A stretch of 64,000 bases of DNA, from the NCBI RefSeq assembly GCF_000442315.1, contig NZ_KE557324.1, positions 28,501 to 92,500 on the forward strand, given 5' to 3'. The notes under the pieces were generated by a model. That model worked only from the letters and a program-made list of their open reading frames with translations. It did no database searches and was not told the origin of the DNA. The DNA is from Rubellimicrobium thermophilum DSM 16684 (GTDB lineage Bacteria > Pseudomonadota > Alphaproteobacteria > Rhodobacterales > Rhodobacteraceae). Shown here piece by piece: positions 48,068-56,640 of the stretch. Within the stretch, counting starts at the first letter, position 1. The number at the start of each line of letters is the position of its first letter. The position numbers and the translations under genes are program-made.

Positions 48068-48997
48068 ATGCGAAACGAGAAATCGACCGAGGAGATCGCG
48101 CGCGGCATCCGCCGACGGGTGTTCGAACATTCCATCCGCAACAATGGCGGCTATCTGAGCCAGGCCTGTTCGGCGGCCGAGCAGTTCGCCTTCCTCTACA
48201 ACGAGGCGCTGACGCTCGGCCCCTCCACGCGGCCGATGGTGCCGCCGCCCTTTGCGGGGGTGCCCTCGGCGGCGAATCCGGACTATGTGACGGGGGCCGG
48301 CTACAACGGTCCCGCCGCGCCCGAATATGACCGGCTCTTCATCGCGCCGGCCCATTATGCCCTCGTGGCCTATGCCTGCCTGATCGAGACGGGCCGCATG
48401 GCGCCCGAGGGACTGGAACAGTTCAACAAGGACGGCTCCTCGGTCGAGATGATCGGCGCGGAACATTCGCCAGGCATGGAGGTTCACAACGGCACGCTGG
48501 GCATCGGCCTGTCCACGGCCGCCGGGCTGGCCTGGGGACGCAAGCGCAAGGGCGAGACGGGCCGCGTCTGCGTCTTCATGTCGGACGGCGAGGTGCAAGA
48601 AGGCCAGATCTGGGAGGCCGTGCAGGCCGCGGTCCATCACCGCATCGACAATCTCTGGGCGCTGATGGACGTCAACCGCCAGCAATGCGACGGGGCCATG
48701 GACGATGTCATGGCCGTGGGCGATATCGCGGCCAAGCTGCGCGCCTTCGGGGCTGTCGTGGCCGAATGCGATGCCCATGACATCCCGGCCCTGCGCGAGG
48801 CCGCCGCCACCCCGCATGAGGGACGCCCCCTGATCGTGCTGGCCCATTCCTCGCCCACGCAGGGCATGGAGTTCCTGCGTCGCCGCTTTCCGCGCCTCCA
48901 CTATGTCCGCTTCAGATCGCCCGAGGAGCGGCAGGAGATGAACGAGGCCATCGCCGCCGAACTGGGCATTCCGCCCGTCGATCTGGGGGAACACTGA
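48068..48997 (+). CDS. transketolase-like enzyme, N-terminal (TPP-binding) subunit
   Basis: The protein has 309 residues. It corresponds to the N-terminal part of transketolase: NNGGYLSQACSAAEQFAFLY, DGSSVEMIGAEHSPGMEVHN and NGTLGIGLSTAAGLAWGRKR. The thiamine-diphosphate motif reads MSDGEVQEGQIWEAVQAAVH, then DNLWALMDVN; the usual first Gly of GDG is Ser. The ATG at 48068 follows GGAGGG. Its stop lies one base before the start of the partner subunit. The mechanism would be cleavage of a ketose next to the carbonyl carbon with transfer or release of a two-carbon unit. Split transketolases of this type serve specialised sugar pathways such as apulose catabolism. Confidence 0.88.
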   Translation: MRNEKSTEEIARGIRRRVFEHSIRNNGGYLSQACSAAEQFAFLYNEALTLGPSTRPMVPPPFAGVPSAANPDYVTGAGYNGPAAPEYDRLFIAPAHYALVAYACLIETGRMAPEGLEQFNKDGSSVEMIGAEHSPGMEVHNGTLGIGLSTAAGLAWGRKRKGETGRVCVFMSDGEVQEGQIWEAVQAAVHHRIDNLWALMDVNRQQCDGAMDDVMAVGDIAAKLRAFGAVVAECDAHDIPALREAAATPHEGRPLIVLAHSSPTQGMEFLRRRFPRLHYVRFRSPEERQEMNEAIAAELGIPPVDLGEH

Positions 48998-48998
48998 C

Positions 48999-50000
48999 AT
49001 GGAGATGGTCGATCGTCCCTATGCCGCGGCCTTCGAGGCCCATGCGCTCCGCCATCCCGAGGTGCTGTGCCTGTCCGCCGACCTGACCTCGAGCTGCGAG
49101 ATCGACGGCTTCCGCGACCGCCACCCCGACCGCTTCCTGTCGCTGGGGATGGCAGAGCAGAACATGATGAGCTTTGCCGGCGGGCTCGGGCTTGCGGGGT
49201 TCAGGCCCTTCCTGCACTCCTTCGGGGTTTTCCTCTACCGTCGGCCCTATGACCAGCTTGTGGCCTCGGTCGCCTATCCGCGCCGGCGGGTGCGGCTGAT
49301 GGGCTTTCTGCCGGGCATCACGACCCCCGGCGGCATGACCCATCAGGCGATCGAGGATGTCGCCGTGATGCGCACCCTGCCCAACATGACCGTGCTGGAG
49401 GCCGGCGACGCCACCGAGGTGGAAAGCATCGTCGCTGCGGCCGATTCCGTGGACGGACCCGTCTATTGCCGCATCCTGCGCGGTTCGGTCCCGCGTCTCT
49501 TCGAGACCCCCCTCCGGGTCGGCGAGATGCGCGAACTGGCGCTGGGGACGGATGTGCTGGTCGTCACGGCCGGCATCGCCACCGAGGAGGCCCTGCGAGC
49601 CCGCGCCGCGCTCGACCGGGCCGGGGTCTCGGTCCGCCACCTGCACCTGACAACCCACAAGCCCTTCGACGCGGCCCGCATCGTCGATCACGCTGCCAGC
49701 GTGCGCCACGGGGTCGTGACGCTCGAGAACCACCTGATTGCCGGGGGGCTGGGCAGCCAGGTGGCCGAGGCGCTGGCCGAAGCGGGACTGGCACGGCGCC
49801 TTGTCCGGCTCGGATTGCAGGACACCTATGCCCATGGCGGATCCCGCCCCTATCTGATGCGGTATTACGGGCTCGATGCCCTTGCTCTGGTGCGCGCGGT
49901 GGAGCGGCTGACGGGGCAGGAGACGGGAATCGGAGAGGAGGATCTGAGCGCCGTGCGCCTCGAGGCCGTCCACTCCGCAGTGAAGGCAGAGGCCCTGTGA
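48999..50000 (+). CDS. transketolase-like enzyme, C-terminal subunit
   Basis: The protein has 333 residues. The pyrimidine-binding domain comes first (LSADLTSSCEIDGFRDRHPD, SLGMAEQNMMSFAGGLGLAG, with the Glu that activates TPP). The C-terminal domain contains DVLVVTAGIATEEALRARAA, HLHLTTHKPFDAARI and VVTLENHLIAGGLGSQVAEA. Together with the preceding gene it makes one complete TPP enzyme. Its GTGA overlap with the RuBisCO-like gene strongly suggests that the two activities are used together. Confidence 0.88.
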   Translation: MEMVDRPYAAAFEAHALRHPEVLCLSADLTSSCEIDGFRDRHPDRFLSLGMAEQNMMSFAGGLGLAGFRPFLHSFGVFLYRRPYDQLVASVAYPRRRVRLMGFLPGITTPGGMTHQAIEDVAVMRTLPNMTVLEAGDATEVESIVAAADSVDGPVYCRILRGSVPRLFETPLRVGEMRELALGTDVLVVTAGIATEEALRARAALDRAGVSVRHLHLTTHKPFDAARIVDHAASVRHGVVTLENHLIAGGLGSQVAEALAEAGLARRLVRLGLQDTYAHGGSRPYLMRYYGLDALALVRAVERLTGQETGIGEEDLSAVRLEAVHSAVKAEAL

Positions 50001-51112
50001 CCCGATTTCATGTGACCTATCGCCTGGTTGCGGCCGACCGGGCCGAGGCGCGCGCCCGCGCCGAAGGCATTGCCTACGAACAGACGGTCGAGGTGCCCCC
50101 GGATGTCGTGCCTCCCGGGCGCATCGCCCAGGAGATCGTCGGGCGCATCGAGACGCTGGAGCCCGCGGGCGAGGGGGTCTTCCGCACGACGATCTCCTAC
50201 AGCCCGGACAGCGCCGGCCGCGATGTCGTCCAGTTCCTCAATGTCGTCTTCGGCAATTCCTCGATCCAGACCGGCATCCGGGTCGAGGCGGTCGATCCGG
50301 GGCCCGAGATGACCCGCCGCCTGACGGGGGCGCGCTTCGGGGTCGAGGGGATCCGCCGCCTTTGCGGTCGTCCACGGGGTGGGCTGATCGCGCCCGTGCT
50401 CAAGCCGCAGGGCCTCGATGCCGCCTCGCTGGCCGCCATCGCACGGCGCTGCGCGCTGGGCGGGGCCGACATCGTGAAGGAGGATCACGGCCTCGGCGAT
50501 CTGCCGTCCGCCCCGTTTCGCGCCCGGGTCGAGGCGGTGACGGCGGCCCTGGCCGCGGTGCAGGCCGAAACCGGGCGGCGCCCGCTCTATTTCGCCGTCC
50601 TTCCCGGCCAGCGGACGGAGGAGGCCATCGCCTTCGCGAAGGCGGCGGGTGTGGACGGGCTTCTGGTCATGCCAGGCCTGCATGGCTGGGGCCTCATGGC
50701 CCGGATCGCAGGCGACGATACGCTGGAGATGCCGGTGATGGCGCATCCGGCCTTCACCGGCGCCTTCGTCCAGTCGCCCGCGGCGGGGATCGCCCATGGC
50801 GTGCTCTATGGCACGCTCCAGCGCCTGGCGGGGGCCGACATCTCGGTCTTTCCGAATGTCGGGGGACGTTTCGGCTTCTCGGAGGAAGACTGCCGGGCCA
50901 TTGCCCGGTCCTGCCTCGATCCCACAGGCCCCGGCCGGCCCATCCTGCCCAGTCCCGGCGGCGGCATGAGCGTGGACCGCGCAGCAGGGATGCGCGCCAT
51001 GTTCGGCGAGGATGTCTGCTACCTGATCGGGGGCAGCCTGCTGCGCCATGGCGAACGCATCGGTGAAGAAATCGCACGCATGCGCCGTGCACTCGATGAG
51101 GAGATCGCCTGA
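49997..51112 (+). CDS. RuBisCO-like protein (form IV, non-carboxylating)
   Basis: The protein has 371 residues. It has the N-terminal ferredoxin-like domain of the RuBisCO large chain (VVQFLNVVFGNSSIQTG) and the TIM barrel (IAPVLKPQGLDAASLAAIAR with Lys136; GGADIVKEDHGLGDLPSAPF with Lys161). In RuBisCO the carbamate lysine is followed by DDE-type metal ligands. Here the motif is K-E-D-H, so the Glu is His. The substrate loop of true RuBisCO is not visible. Relatives catalyse enolisation or 1,3-isomerisation of 5-methylthioribulose-1-phosphate or decarboxylation in acid-sugar pathways. The GTG start overlaps the transketolase stop. This is the last gene of the operon. Confidence 0.9.
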   Translation: MTRFHVTYRLVAADRAEARARAEGIAYEQTVEVPPDVVPPGRIAQEIVGRIETLEPAGEGVFRTTISYSPDSAGRDVVQFLNVVFGNSSIQTGIRVEAVDPGPEMTRRLTGARFGVEGIRRLCGRPRGGLIAPVLKPQGLDAASLAAIARRCALGGADIVKEDHGLGDLPSAPFRARVEAVTAALAAVQAETGRRPLYFAVLPGQRTEEAIAFAKAAGVDGLLVMPGLHGWGLMARIAGDDTLEMPVMAHPAFTGAFVQSPAAGIAHGVLYGTLQRLAGADISVFPNVGGRFGFSEEDCRAIARSCLDPTGPGRPILPSPGGGMSVDRAAGMRAMFGEDVCYLIGGSLLRHGERIGEEIARMRRALDEEIA

Positions 51113-51234
51113 CGGCCCATCCCGCCGATGGTCCGGAACGGGCGGCCGATCCTGTCCCTTCCTCGGGGAGGGCGAGAGCCGCCCGAACGGTGCCGGGACG
51201 GCCGCAGGATCACCCGAGGGGGTGCGTCCAGCCT

Positions 51235-52128
51235 TCAGAGCACGACGATGCCGGCATGCTTGGCCTTGTCTTCGGGCTCGACATGGATGGCGATATGGGC
51301 GGGCTCGACGGTCTCGCGGATCTTGCGCTCCAGGCGGTCGCAGATGTCATGCGCCTCCGAGACGCTCATGCCGCCGGGCACGACGAGATGGAACTCGACG
51401 AAGGTCATCGGGCCGGCATGGCGCGTGCGCAGGTCATGCGCCTCGATCGCGCCCTCGGCATTGGCGGCGATGACCTCGCGGATGCGTGCGAGGAGGGGAT
51501 CCGGCACGGCGACATCCATCAGCCCCCCCACCGAGTCGCGGATGAGCTGCCAGCCGGACCAGAGGATGACAAGGGCCACCAGGGCCGCAAGGGCCGGATC
51601 GAGCAGCGTCCATCCCGTTGCGGCGGCCAGCAGGACGCCTGCCAGCACGCCGGCCGAGGACAGGATGTCGGTCAGCAGATGCCTTCCGTCGGCGATCAGG
51701 GCCGGAGAGCGCAACCGCCGTCCCTGCCGGATCAGGATCGTGCACCAGATTCCGTTCAGGACCGCAGCCAGCGCATTGGCCAGAAGCCCCAGCGGGTCGG
51801 CCTCGAAGGGACGGGGGGCGCGGAAGGCGGCCCAGGCCTCGCCCAGGATCAGCAGTGCGGCGACGACGATCAGCACGCCCACCGCCACCGCCGAGAAATA
51901 TTCCACCTTGCCGTGGCCCCAGGGATGGCCGGCATCGGCAGGCTTGGCCGAACCGCGCACCGCCAGCAGCGCCACCGCCGCCGTCACCACATTGACCACG
52001 CTCTCGAGGGCGTCGGAATACAGGGCGACCGACCCCGTCAGCCACCAGGCCAGGAATTTCAGACCGAGGACGATCAGGCCCAGGAGGATGCTCAGGGCGG
52101 CGATCGACTGCACGCGGTCGATGGGCAT
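51235..52128 (-). CDS. cation diffusion facilitator family transporter
   Basis: The protein has 297 residues, six membrane helices and a C-terminal cytoplasmic domain. The metal sites are WLTGSVALYSDALESVVNVV, HPWGHGKVEYFSAV and LIADGRHLLTDILSSAGVLA. They contain the His/Asp pairs typical of zinc, cobalt or iron efflux. The C-terminus has HDLRTRHAGPMTFVEFHLVV, the ZT-dimer domain. It exports divalent metal in exchange for protons. It converges with the RLP gene across a 122-base gap in which I see no clear terminator. Confidence 0.92.
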   Translation of the reverse strand: MPIDRVQSIAALSILLGLIVLGLKFLAWWLTGSVALYSDALESVVNVVTAAVALLAVRGSAKPADAGHPWGHGKVEYFSAVAVGVLIVVAALLILGEAWAAFRAPRPFEADPLGLLANALAAVLNGIWCTILIRQGRRLRSPALIADGRHLLTDILSSAGVLAGVLLAAATGWTLLDPALAALVALVILWSGWQLIRDSVGGLMDVAVPDPLLARIREVIAANAEGAIEAHDLRTRHAGPMTFVEFHLVVPGGMSVSEAHDICDRLERKIRETVEPAHIAIHVEPEDKAKHAGIVVL

Positions 52129-52196
52129 GGGCGGGTCCTCCGCGGGCTTTGCAGACGCGGCATAGCGGCCGCGCCGCGCCAAGGCGAGGGTGCGGT

Positions 52197-52769
52197 TCAG
52201 ACGTCGTCGGGACGGGCGATCGACTGCCGCAGGCCTGCCACGCCCGGCGCGCGCCAGAGTGTCGCCGGCGGTCCGGCGCGGCCCTCCTGCCCGAGTGCAG
52301 CCAGCATCTCCCCGGCGCGCATGCCCGGCAGCCCGAGCAGCGCATCGAACAGCGCCTCGGCCCCGGCGGCGGTGACCGGCACGGCCAGCTCGCGCCCCTC
52401 CCGGTCCAGCAGGCACCAGACGGCCCGTCCCTCCCGGCTTTCGAGATCGACCCGGGCGAGATCGCCCAGATCCAGGAAGCCGCCGCCGAAAGGCCCCCAG
52501 AATTCGACCCGCCCTTCGTCCACCCGCACCACGCCCGGCCCCGCGCCAGCCGCCGCCCGGCGCGCCCGCAGCCGCCAGCGCTGCGCCCCCGTCCAGACCA
52601 GCACCGCCCCAAGCGCAACCCCCGGCCCGGCAAACCAGCGCAGGACCCCGGAACTGCCGTGCCAGAGCCGGAGCGACAGACCCATCAGCGCCAGACCCGC
52701 CAGAGTCTCCCGACCCTGCATCAGTGTGGCGCGCACCGCAGGGCGCAGGAATGGCGAAGGCTCAGACAT
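52197..52769 (-). CDS. conserved hypothetical membrane protein
   Basis: I do not recognise the family of this 190-residue protein. An N-terminal region with two hydrophobic segments (about 22-37 and 46-62, AGPGVALGAVLVWTGAQRWR) is followed by a soluble domain. That domain has alternating strands (VVRVDEGRVEFWGPFGGGFL, LARVDLESREGRAVWCL), which resembles a PH-like membrane protein domain, and ends PPATLWRAPGVAGL. The ATG at 52769 is preferred over 52781 because MSEPSP gives a typical start. It lies between the efflux gene and rsmE on the same strand. Confidence 0.62.
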   Translation of the reverse strand: MSEPSPFLRPAVRATLMQGRETLAGLALMGLSLRLWHGSSGVLRWFAGPGVALGAVLVWTGAQRWRLRARRAAAGAGPGVVRVDEGRVEFWGPFGGGFLDLGDLARVDLESREGRAVWCLLDREGRELAVPVTAAGAEALFDALLGLPGMRAGEMLAALGQEGRAGPPATLWRAPGVAGLRQSIARPDDV

Positions 52770-52829
52770 GGCTGGCCGCACCGCATATTCGCCGCGTCGG
52801 GGGACGGCCGTCCGGGCGTGCGGTCATCC

Positions 52830-53546
52830 TCATCTCCAGTCCCCCTCGATCATCTGCCACAGCGTGAGTGCGGCGACCGCGGCCGTGTCGGCCCGCAGGA
52901 TGCGGGGGCCAAGCCGGATAGCCCGCGCAAAGGGCAGGGCGCGCAGCCGCGTCCGTTCGGCCTCGGAAAACCCCCCCTCCGGCCCGATCAGGACTGCACC
53001 GGGTTGCCCGGTCCGCGCCGGGGGGACAGAAGCCTGCTCTGCAAGAGTCTCGTCGCAGAACCACAGAAGGCGCCCCTCCTCCCATTCCGCCAGCAGCGTG
53101 GCCAGCGGGCTCATCTCCGCCACCTCGGGGACGAAGACGCCACCGCATTGTTCGGCCGCCTCGACGGCATGCAGGCGTAACCGGTCGGCCCGGACACGCT
53201 CGCTGTTGGTGAAGTCGGTCCGCACGGGCAGGATGCGGCGGCAGCCCATCTCGGTGGCCTTCTCGACGATGAAGTCCGTCCGCGCCTTCTTGATGGGGGC
53301 GAACAGAAGCCACAGATCGGGCGGCCATGCCATCGGTTGCGTCTGCGCCCGCACCCGCAGGCTGCCGCGCCGGCCCGTCTGCAGGACTTCCGCCTCCCAT
53401 TCCCCCGTCTGCCCGTCGAACAGCCTCAGGGACTCCCCCTCTCCGAGCCGCATGACCGCAAAGAGGTAATGGGCCTGTTCCGGGGCAAGCGGCACGGTCT
53501 GCCCTTCGGCGAGAGGGTGATCTATGTAGAGTCGGATACGGGGCAT
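52830..53546 (-). CDS. rsmE: 16S rRNA (uracil-1498-N3)-methyltransferase
   Basis: The protein has 238 residues. The N-terminal PUA-like domain has HYLFAVMRLGEGESLRLFDG. The C-terminal SPOUT methyltransferase knot has PIKKARTDFIVEKATEMGCR, VLIGPEGGFSEAE and LGPRILRADTAAVAALTLWQ, which bind S-adenosylmethionine. RsmE methylates U1498 of 16S rRNA in the 30S subunit. The gene is divergent from ubiA with 46 bases between starts, so the two promoters are very close or overlapping. Confidence 0.94.
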   Translation of the reverse strand: MPRIRLYIDHPLAEGQTVPLAPEQAHYLFAVMRLGEGESLRLFDGQTGEWEAEVLQTGRRGSLRVRAQTQPMAWPPDLWLLFAPIKKARTDFIVEKATEMGCRRILPVRTDFTNSERVRADRLRLHAVEAAEQCGGVFVPEVAEMSPLATLLAEWEEGRLLWFCDETLAEQASVPPARTGQPGAVLIGPEGGFSEAERTRLRALPFARAIRLGPRILRADTAAVAALTLWQMIEGDWR

Positions 53547-53592
53547 GGAGTGACAGGCTATGGCGGGGGCTGGCCGGATTCCAGAGGCAGGC

Positions 53593-54543
53593 ATGACCGG
53601 GACGGCCGACCGGCCGGTCGCCGACACCGCCGGCAACTGGGTCGATCGCCATGCGCCCGCAGCCTGGCGGCCCTATCTGCGCCTGTCGCGGCTCGACCGC
53701 CCGATCGGCACCTGGCTTCTGCTGCTGCCCTGCTGGTGGGGACTGGCGCTCGCGCTTGTGGCGACAGGCCGCGCACCGGTCTGGCATGATCTGTGGATCG
53801 CGCTGGTCTGTGCGGGGGGGGCGGGTTCTTGCCCGCGGGGCAGGCTGCACCTGGAACGACCTGGCGGATCGGGACTTCGATGCCCGGGTCGAGCGCACGC
53901 GAAACCGCCCCCTGCCAGCAGGCCAGGTCACGCCCCGGCAGGCTCTGACCTGGATGGGGATGCAGGGCCTTCTCGCCCTTGCCCTGTTGCTGACGCTGCC
54001 GGCGCCGGCGATCCTGCTCGGCCTGCTGGCGCTGGTGCCGGCGGGGCTCTATCCCTTCGCCAAGCGCGTCACCTGGTGGCCGCAGGCCGTGCTGGGCATC
54101 GCCTTCAACTGGGGTGTTCTGCTGGCCTATGCGGCCCATGCGGGCCGCGTCGAGGCTCCGGCGGTGCTCCTGTGGCTTGCCGGGATCGCCTGGACGCTCT
54201 TCTACGACACGATCTATGCCCATCAGGACGCCGAGGACGATGCGCTGATCGGGGTGCGCTCGACCGCGCGCCTGTTCGGCGCGTCCTCGCGGCTCTGGCT
54301 GCGGGGATTCCTCGTGGCGGCCGTGCTGACGATGGGGGCGGCGGTGATTCTGGCCGGCCTTGACGGCTCGCCGCTTGCCCTGGCCCTCGCGCTTGGCGCC
54401 CCCTGGGTGCTGGGCTGGCATCTGGCCTGGCAGCTGGGCCGTTCGATCCGGAGGACGGGCCGGGTCTGCTGCGCCTGTTCCGCTCCAACCGCGATGCGGG
54501 GCTGGCCGTGGCCGTCCTTCTGGCCCTCGCCGCGCTGGTCTGA
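53593..54543 (+). CDS. ubiA: 4-hydroxybenzoate polyprenyltransferase (two compensating frameshifts)
   Basis: Joined length is 316 residues. UbiA attaches the polyprenyl chain to 4-hydroxybenzoate in ubiquinone synthesis at the inner membrane. The two Mg-diphosphate motifs are present: [20 protein letters not shown] and [15 protein letters not shown]. Eight or so membrane helices include [20 protein letters not shown]. The first frame ends in VCAGG. Removing one base from the G-runs near 53813-53823 leads into [13 protein letters not shown] second change near 54441 (one missing base) leads to [20 protein letters not shown] and a natural end at 54543. ATG 53593 fits the family; an in-frame ATG at 53560 is also possible. 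Confidence 0.88.
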
Positions 54544-54568
54544 GCGGCCTGAGCGGCCTGAGCGGCCT
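54542..54568 (+). repeat. 9-bp tandem repeat (three copies)
   Basis: GAGCGGCCT is repeated three times directly after the ubiA stop. It is short and probably non-functional but could be prone to length change. Confidence 0.8.
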
Positions 54569-54678
54569 GCGGCGCGCGGCCTTCCGCCGCATCGGGCAGG
54601 GCAGAACCCCGTGATGTTGCGTTGGCCGGCCGCAGATCCTAGGACAGCGCGGCTGTCCGGAAGGCCCGATCCACCTCC

Positions 54679-56640
54679 ATGTCTTTGTCCCCCCGCCTTC
54701 TTGTCGCTGCTGCCTTCGTCCTGGCCGGGGGCGGCGCGAGTCTTGCAGCACGCGCACTGGTGAGCGAGCTCGAGACCCGTTCAGCCGCCGCCGTCGCGGC
54801 CGAACTGGAGGCCGAGGGGTATTCCTGGGCCGAGGTCATCCCCGATGGTCTCCAGGTCGTCCTCGAGGGGGAGGCCCCTGACGAGGCGGCCCGCTTCCGG
54901 GCTATCTCTGTGGCGGGGCGTGCGGTGGACGGGGCGCGCGTGATCGACAATCTCCGCGTTGCCCCGCGCGAGGCGCTGGCTGCGCCCGATTTCGCCGTGG
55001 AGATCCTGCGCAACGATTCGGGCGTCTCGCTGATCGGCCTGATCCCCGAGGCCACCGACCGCAGCCATCTGCGCGAGGAACTGGCCGAAGCCGCCTCCGG
55101 GGCCCCCCTCAGCGATCTCCTCCAGACCGCCGCCTACCCGGCTCCCGAAGGCTGGGAGGCGACACTGGCCTTTGCGGCCGAGACGCTGGCCTTGCTGCCG
55201 CGCGCCAAGCTGTCGGTCCGGCCGGGCCATGTCGTGGTGGAGGCCGTGGCCGATTCGCCCGGCGGGCAGCGTCGGCTCGAATCGCTCCTCCTCTCCCGGG
55301 CGCGGCCCGAGGGCGTCTCCATCGAGGTGACGATCCATGCCCCCCCGCCGGTCATCGCGCCCTTTGCCCTGCGCTTCCGGATCGACGCGGAGGGAGCACG
55401 ACTGGAGGCCTGCGCTGCCGAAGGCGAAGCGGCGCGCGAGGCGATCCTGGCCGCGGCCGCTGCCGCCGGCGCGAAGGACGCCGATTGCCGGCTCGGCCTC
55501 GGGGCCCCCTCGCCCGATTGGCCGCAGGCCGCCGCGCAGGGGATCGCGGCCGTCGCCGCCCTGGGCGGCGGCACGCTGGCCATGACCGATGCCGACATCC
55601 TGCTGCTCGCCCCTCCGGGCACAGCGGCGGATCTCTTCGAGCGGACCACCGAGGATCTGCGCGCCGGCCTGCCCCCCGGCTTCGCCTTCCGTGCCGAACG
55701 GCCGGAGGCGGAAAGCACCACCGCCACGCCGATCGAGTTCCGGGCCACCCTGTCGGCCGACGGGCGGGTGCGTCTTTCGGGACCCCTGGCCGATGCCCGG
55801 ATGACAGCTCTCGCCCGGAGCCTGGCCCAGGCCCGTTTCGGGGCAGCCCAGGTCACACTGGCCACGCGCACGGATCCCGAGGGCCTCCCCGAGGGCTGGT
55901 CGCTGCGCGTCCTGACCGGCATCGATGCACTGGCGCAGCTTGCGCGGGGTTCGGTCCTCGTCACCCCGGACCGGATCACGGTGCAGGGGGCCACCGGCAA
56001 CCCCACCGCGCGCGAGACGATCGCCGCCGCCCTGGCCGAGGCTCTCGGGGCCGGCGCACAGGTCACGCTCGATGTCACCTATGACGAATCGCTGGATCCG
56101 CTAGCCGCGCTGCCCTCGCCCGAGGAATGCCTCGCCGAGATCGTCAAGGTCACGGCCGACATCAAGATTACCTTCGATCCCGGTTCGGCGACCCTTTCGC
56201 CCGCCGCCCGTCCGGCGATCGACCGGATCGCCGACATCCTGCGCAATTGCGGTGATCTGAGGCTGCGCATCGCCGGCTACACTGACAGCCAGGGGCGCGA
56301 GGAGACCAATCTGCGCCTGTCCCAGGCCCGTGCCGAGGCGGTTCTCGATGCGCTGCGTGCGGCCCGCGTTCCGGTCATGGGTTTCGAGGCCGTCGGCTAT
56401 GGCGAGGCAGATCCCATCGCGCCCAACGACACCGAGGAAGGGCGCGAGGCCAATCGGCGCATCGAATTCAGCCTGATCGGGGCGCCGGCCCCCGAGGGCG
56501 CAGCCGCCCCGGCCGTTTATGGCCCGCCGCCCCCGCCCCCCGCCCAAGCGCCGCCCCGGATCATCGAAGGCCCCCCGCCGACGGTGCCGCCCACCCGGGC
56601 GGCTGTGCCCGACGGCCCTGCCGAGGACGCCGCCCCGTGA
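54679..56640 (+). CDS. OmpA-family protein with BON-like N-terminal domains
   Basis: The protein has 653 residues. An N-terminal hydrophobic segment (LLVAAAFVLAGGGASLAARA) acts as signal or anchor. About 450 residues of repeating alpha/beta units resembling BON domains follow (for example SWAEVIPDGLQVVLEGEAPD and VEILRNDSGVSLIGLIPEA). The C-terminal OmpA domain (about 500-605) has TFDPGSATLSPAARPAIDRI, RIAGYTDSQGREETNLRLSQ and ANRRIEFSLI, the peptidoglycan-binding marks. The tail is proline-rich (GPPPPPPAQAPPRIIEG). It probably links peptidoglycan to the envelope. Its GTGA overlap couples it to the next gene. Confidence 0.85.
   Translation: MSLSPRLLVAAAFVLAGGGASLAARALVSELETRSAAAVAAELEAEGYSWAEVIPDGLQVVLEGEAPDEAARFRAISVAGRAVDGARVIDNLRVAPREALAAPDFAVEILRNDSGVSLIGLIPEATDRSHLREELAEAASGAPLSDLLQTAAYPAPEGWEATLAFAAETLALLPRAKLSVRPGHVVVEAVADSPGGQRRLESLLLSRARPEGVSIEVTIHAPPPVIAPFALRFRIDAEGARLEACAAEGEAAREAILAAAAAAGAKDADCRLGLGAPSPDWPQAAAQGIAAVAALGGGTLAMTDADILLLAPPGTAADLFERTTEDLRAGLPPGFAFRAERPEAESTTATPIEFRATLSADGRVRLSGPLADARMTALARSLAQARFGAAQVTLATRTDPEGLPEGWSLRVLTGIDALAQLARGSVLVTPDRITVQGATGNPTARETIAAALAEALGAGAQVTLDVTYDESLDPLAALPSPEECLAEIVKVTADIKITFDPGSATLSPAARPAIDRIADILRNCGDLRLRIAGYTDSQGREETNLRLSQARAEAVLDALRAARVPVMGFEAVGYGEADPIAPNDTEEGREANRRIEFSLIGAPAPEGAAAPAVYGPPPPPPAQAPPRIIEGPPPTVPPTRAAVPDGPAEDAAP

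Noticed and set aside
49997..51112. A true RuBisCO and carbon fixation function
   Set aside because: A metal ligand is changed, the characteristic substrate loop is not visible, and no phosphoribulokinase or small subunit gene is nearby.
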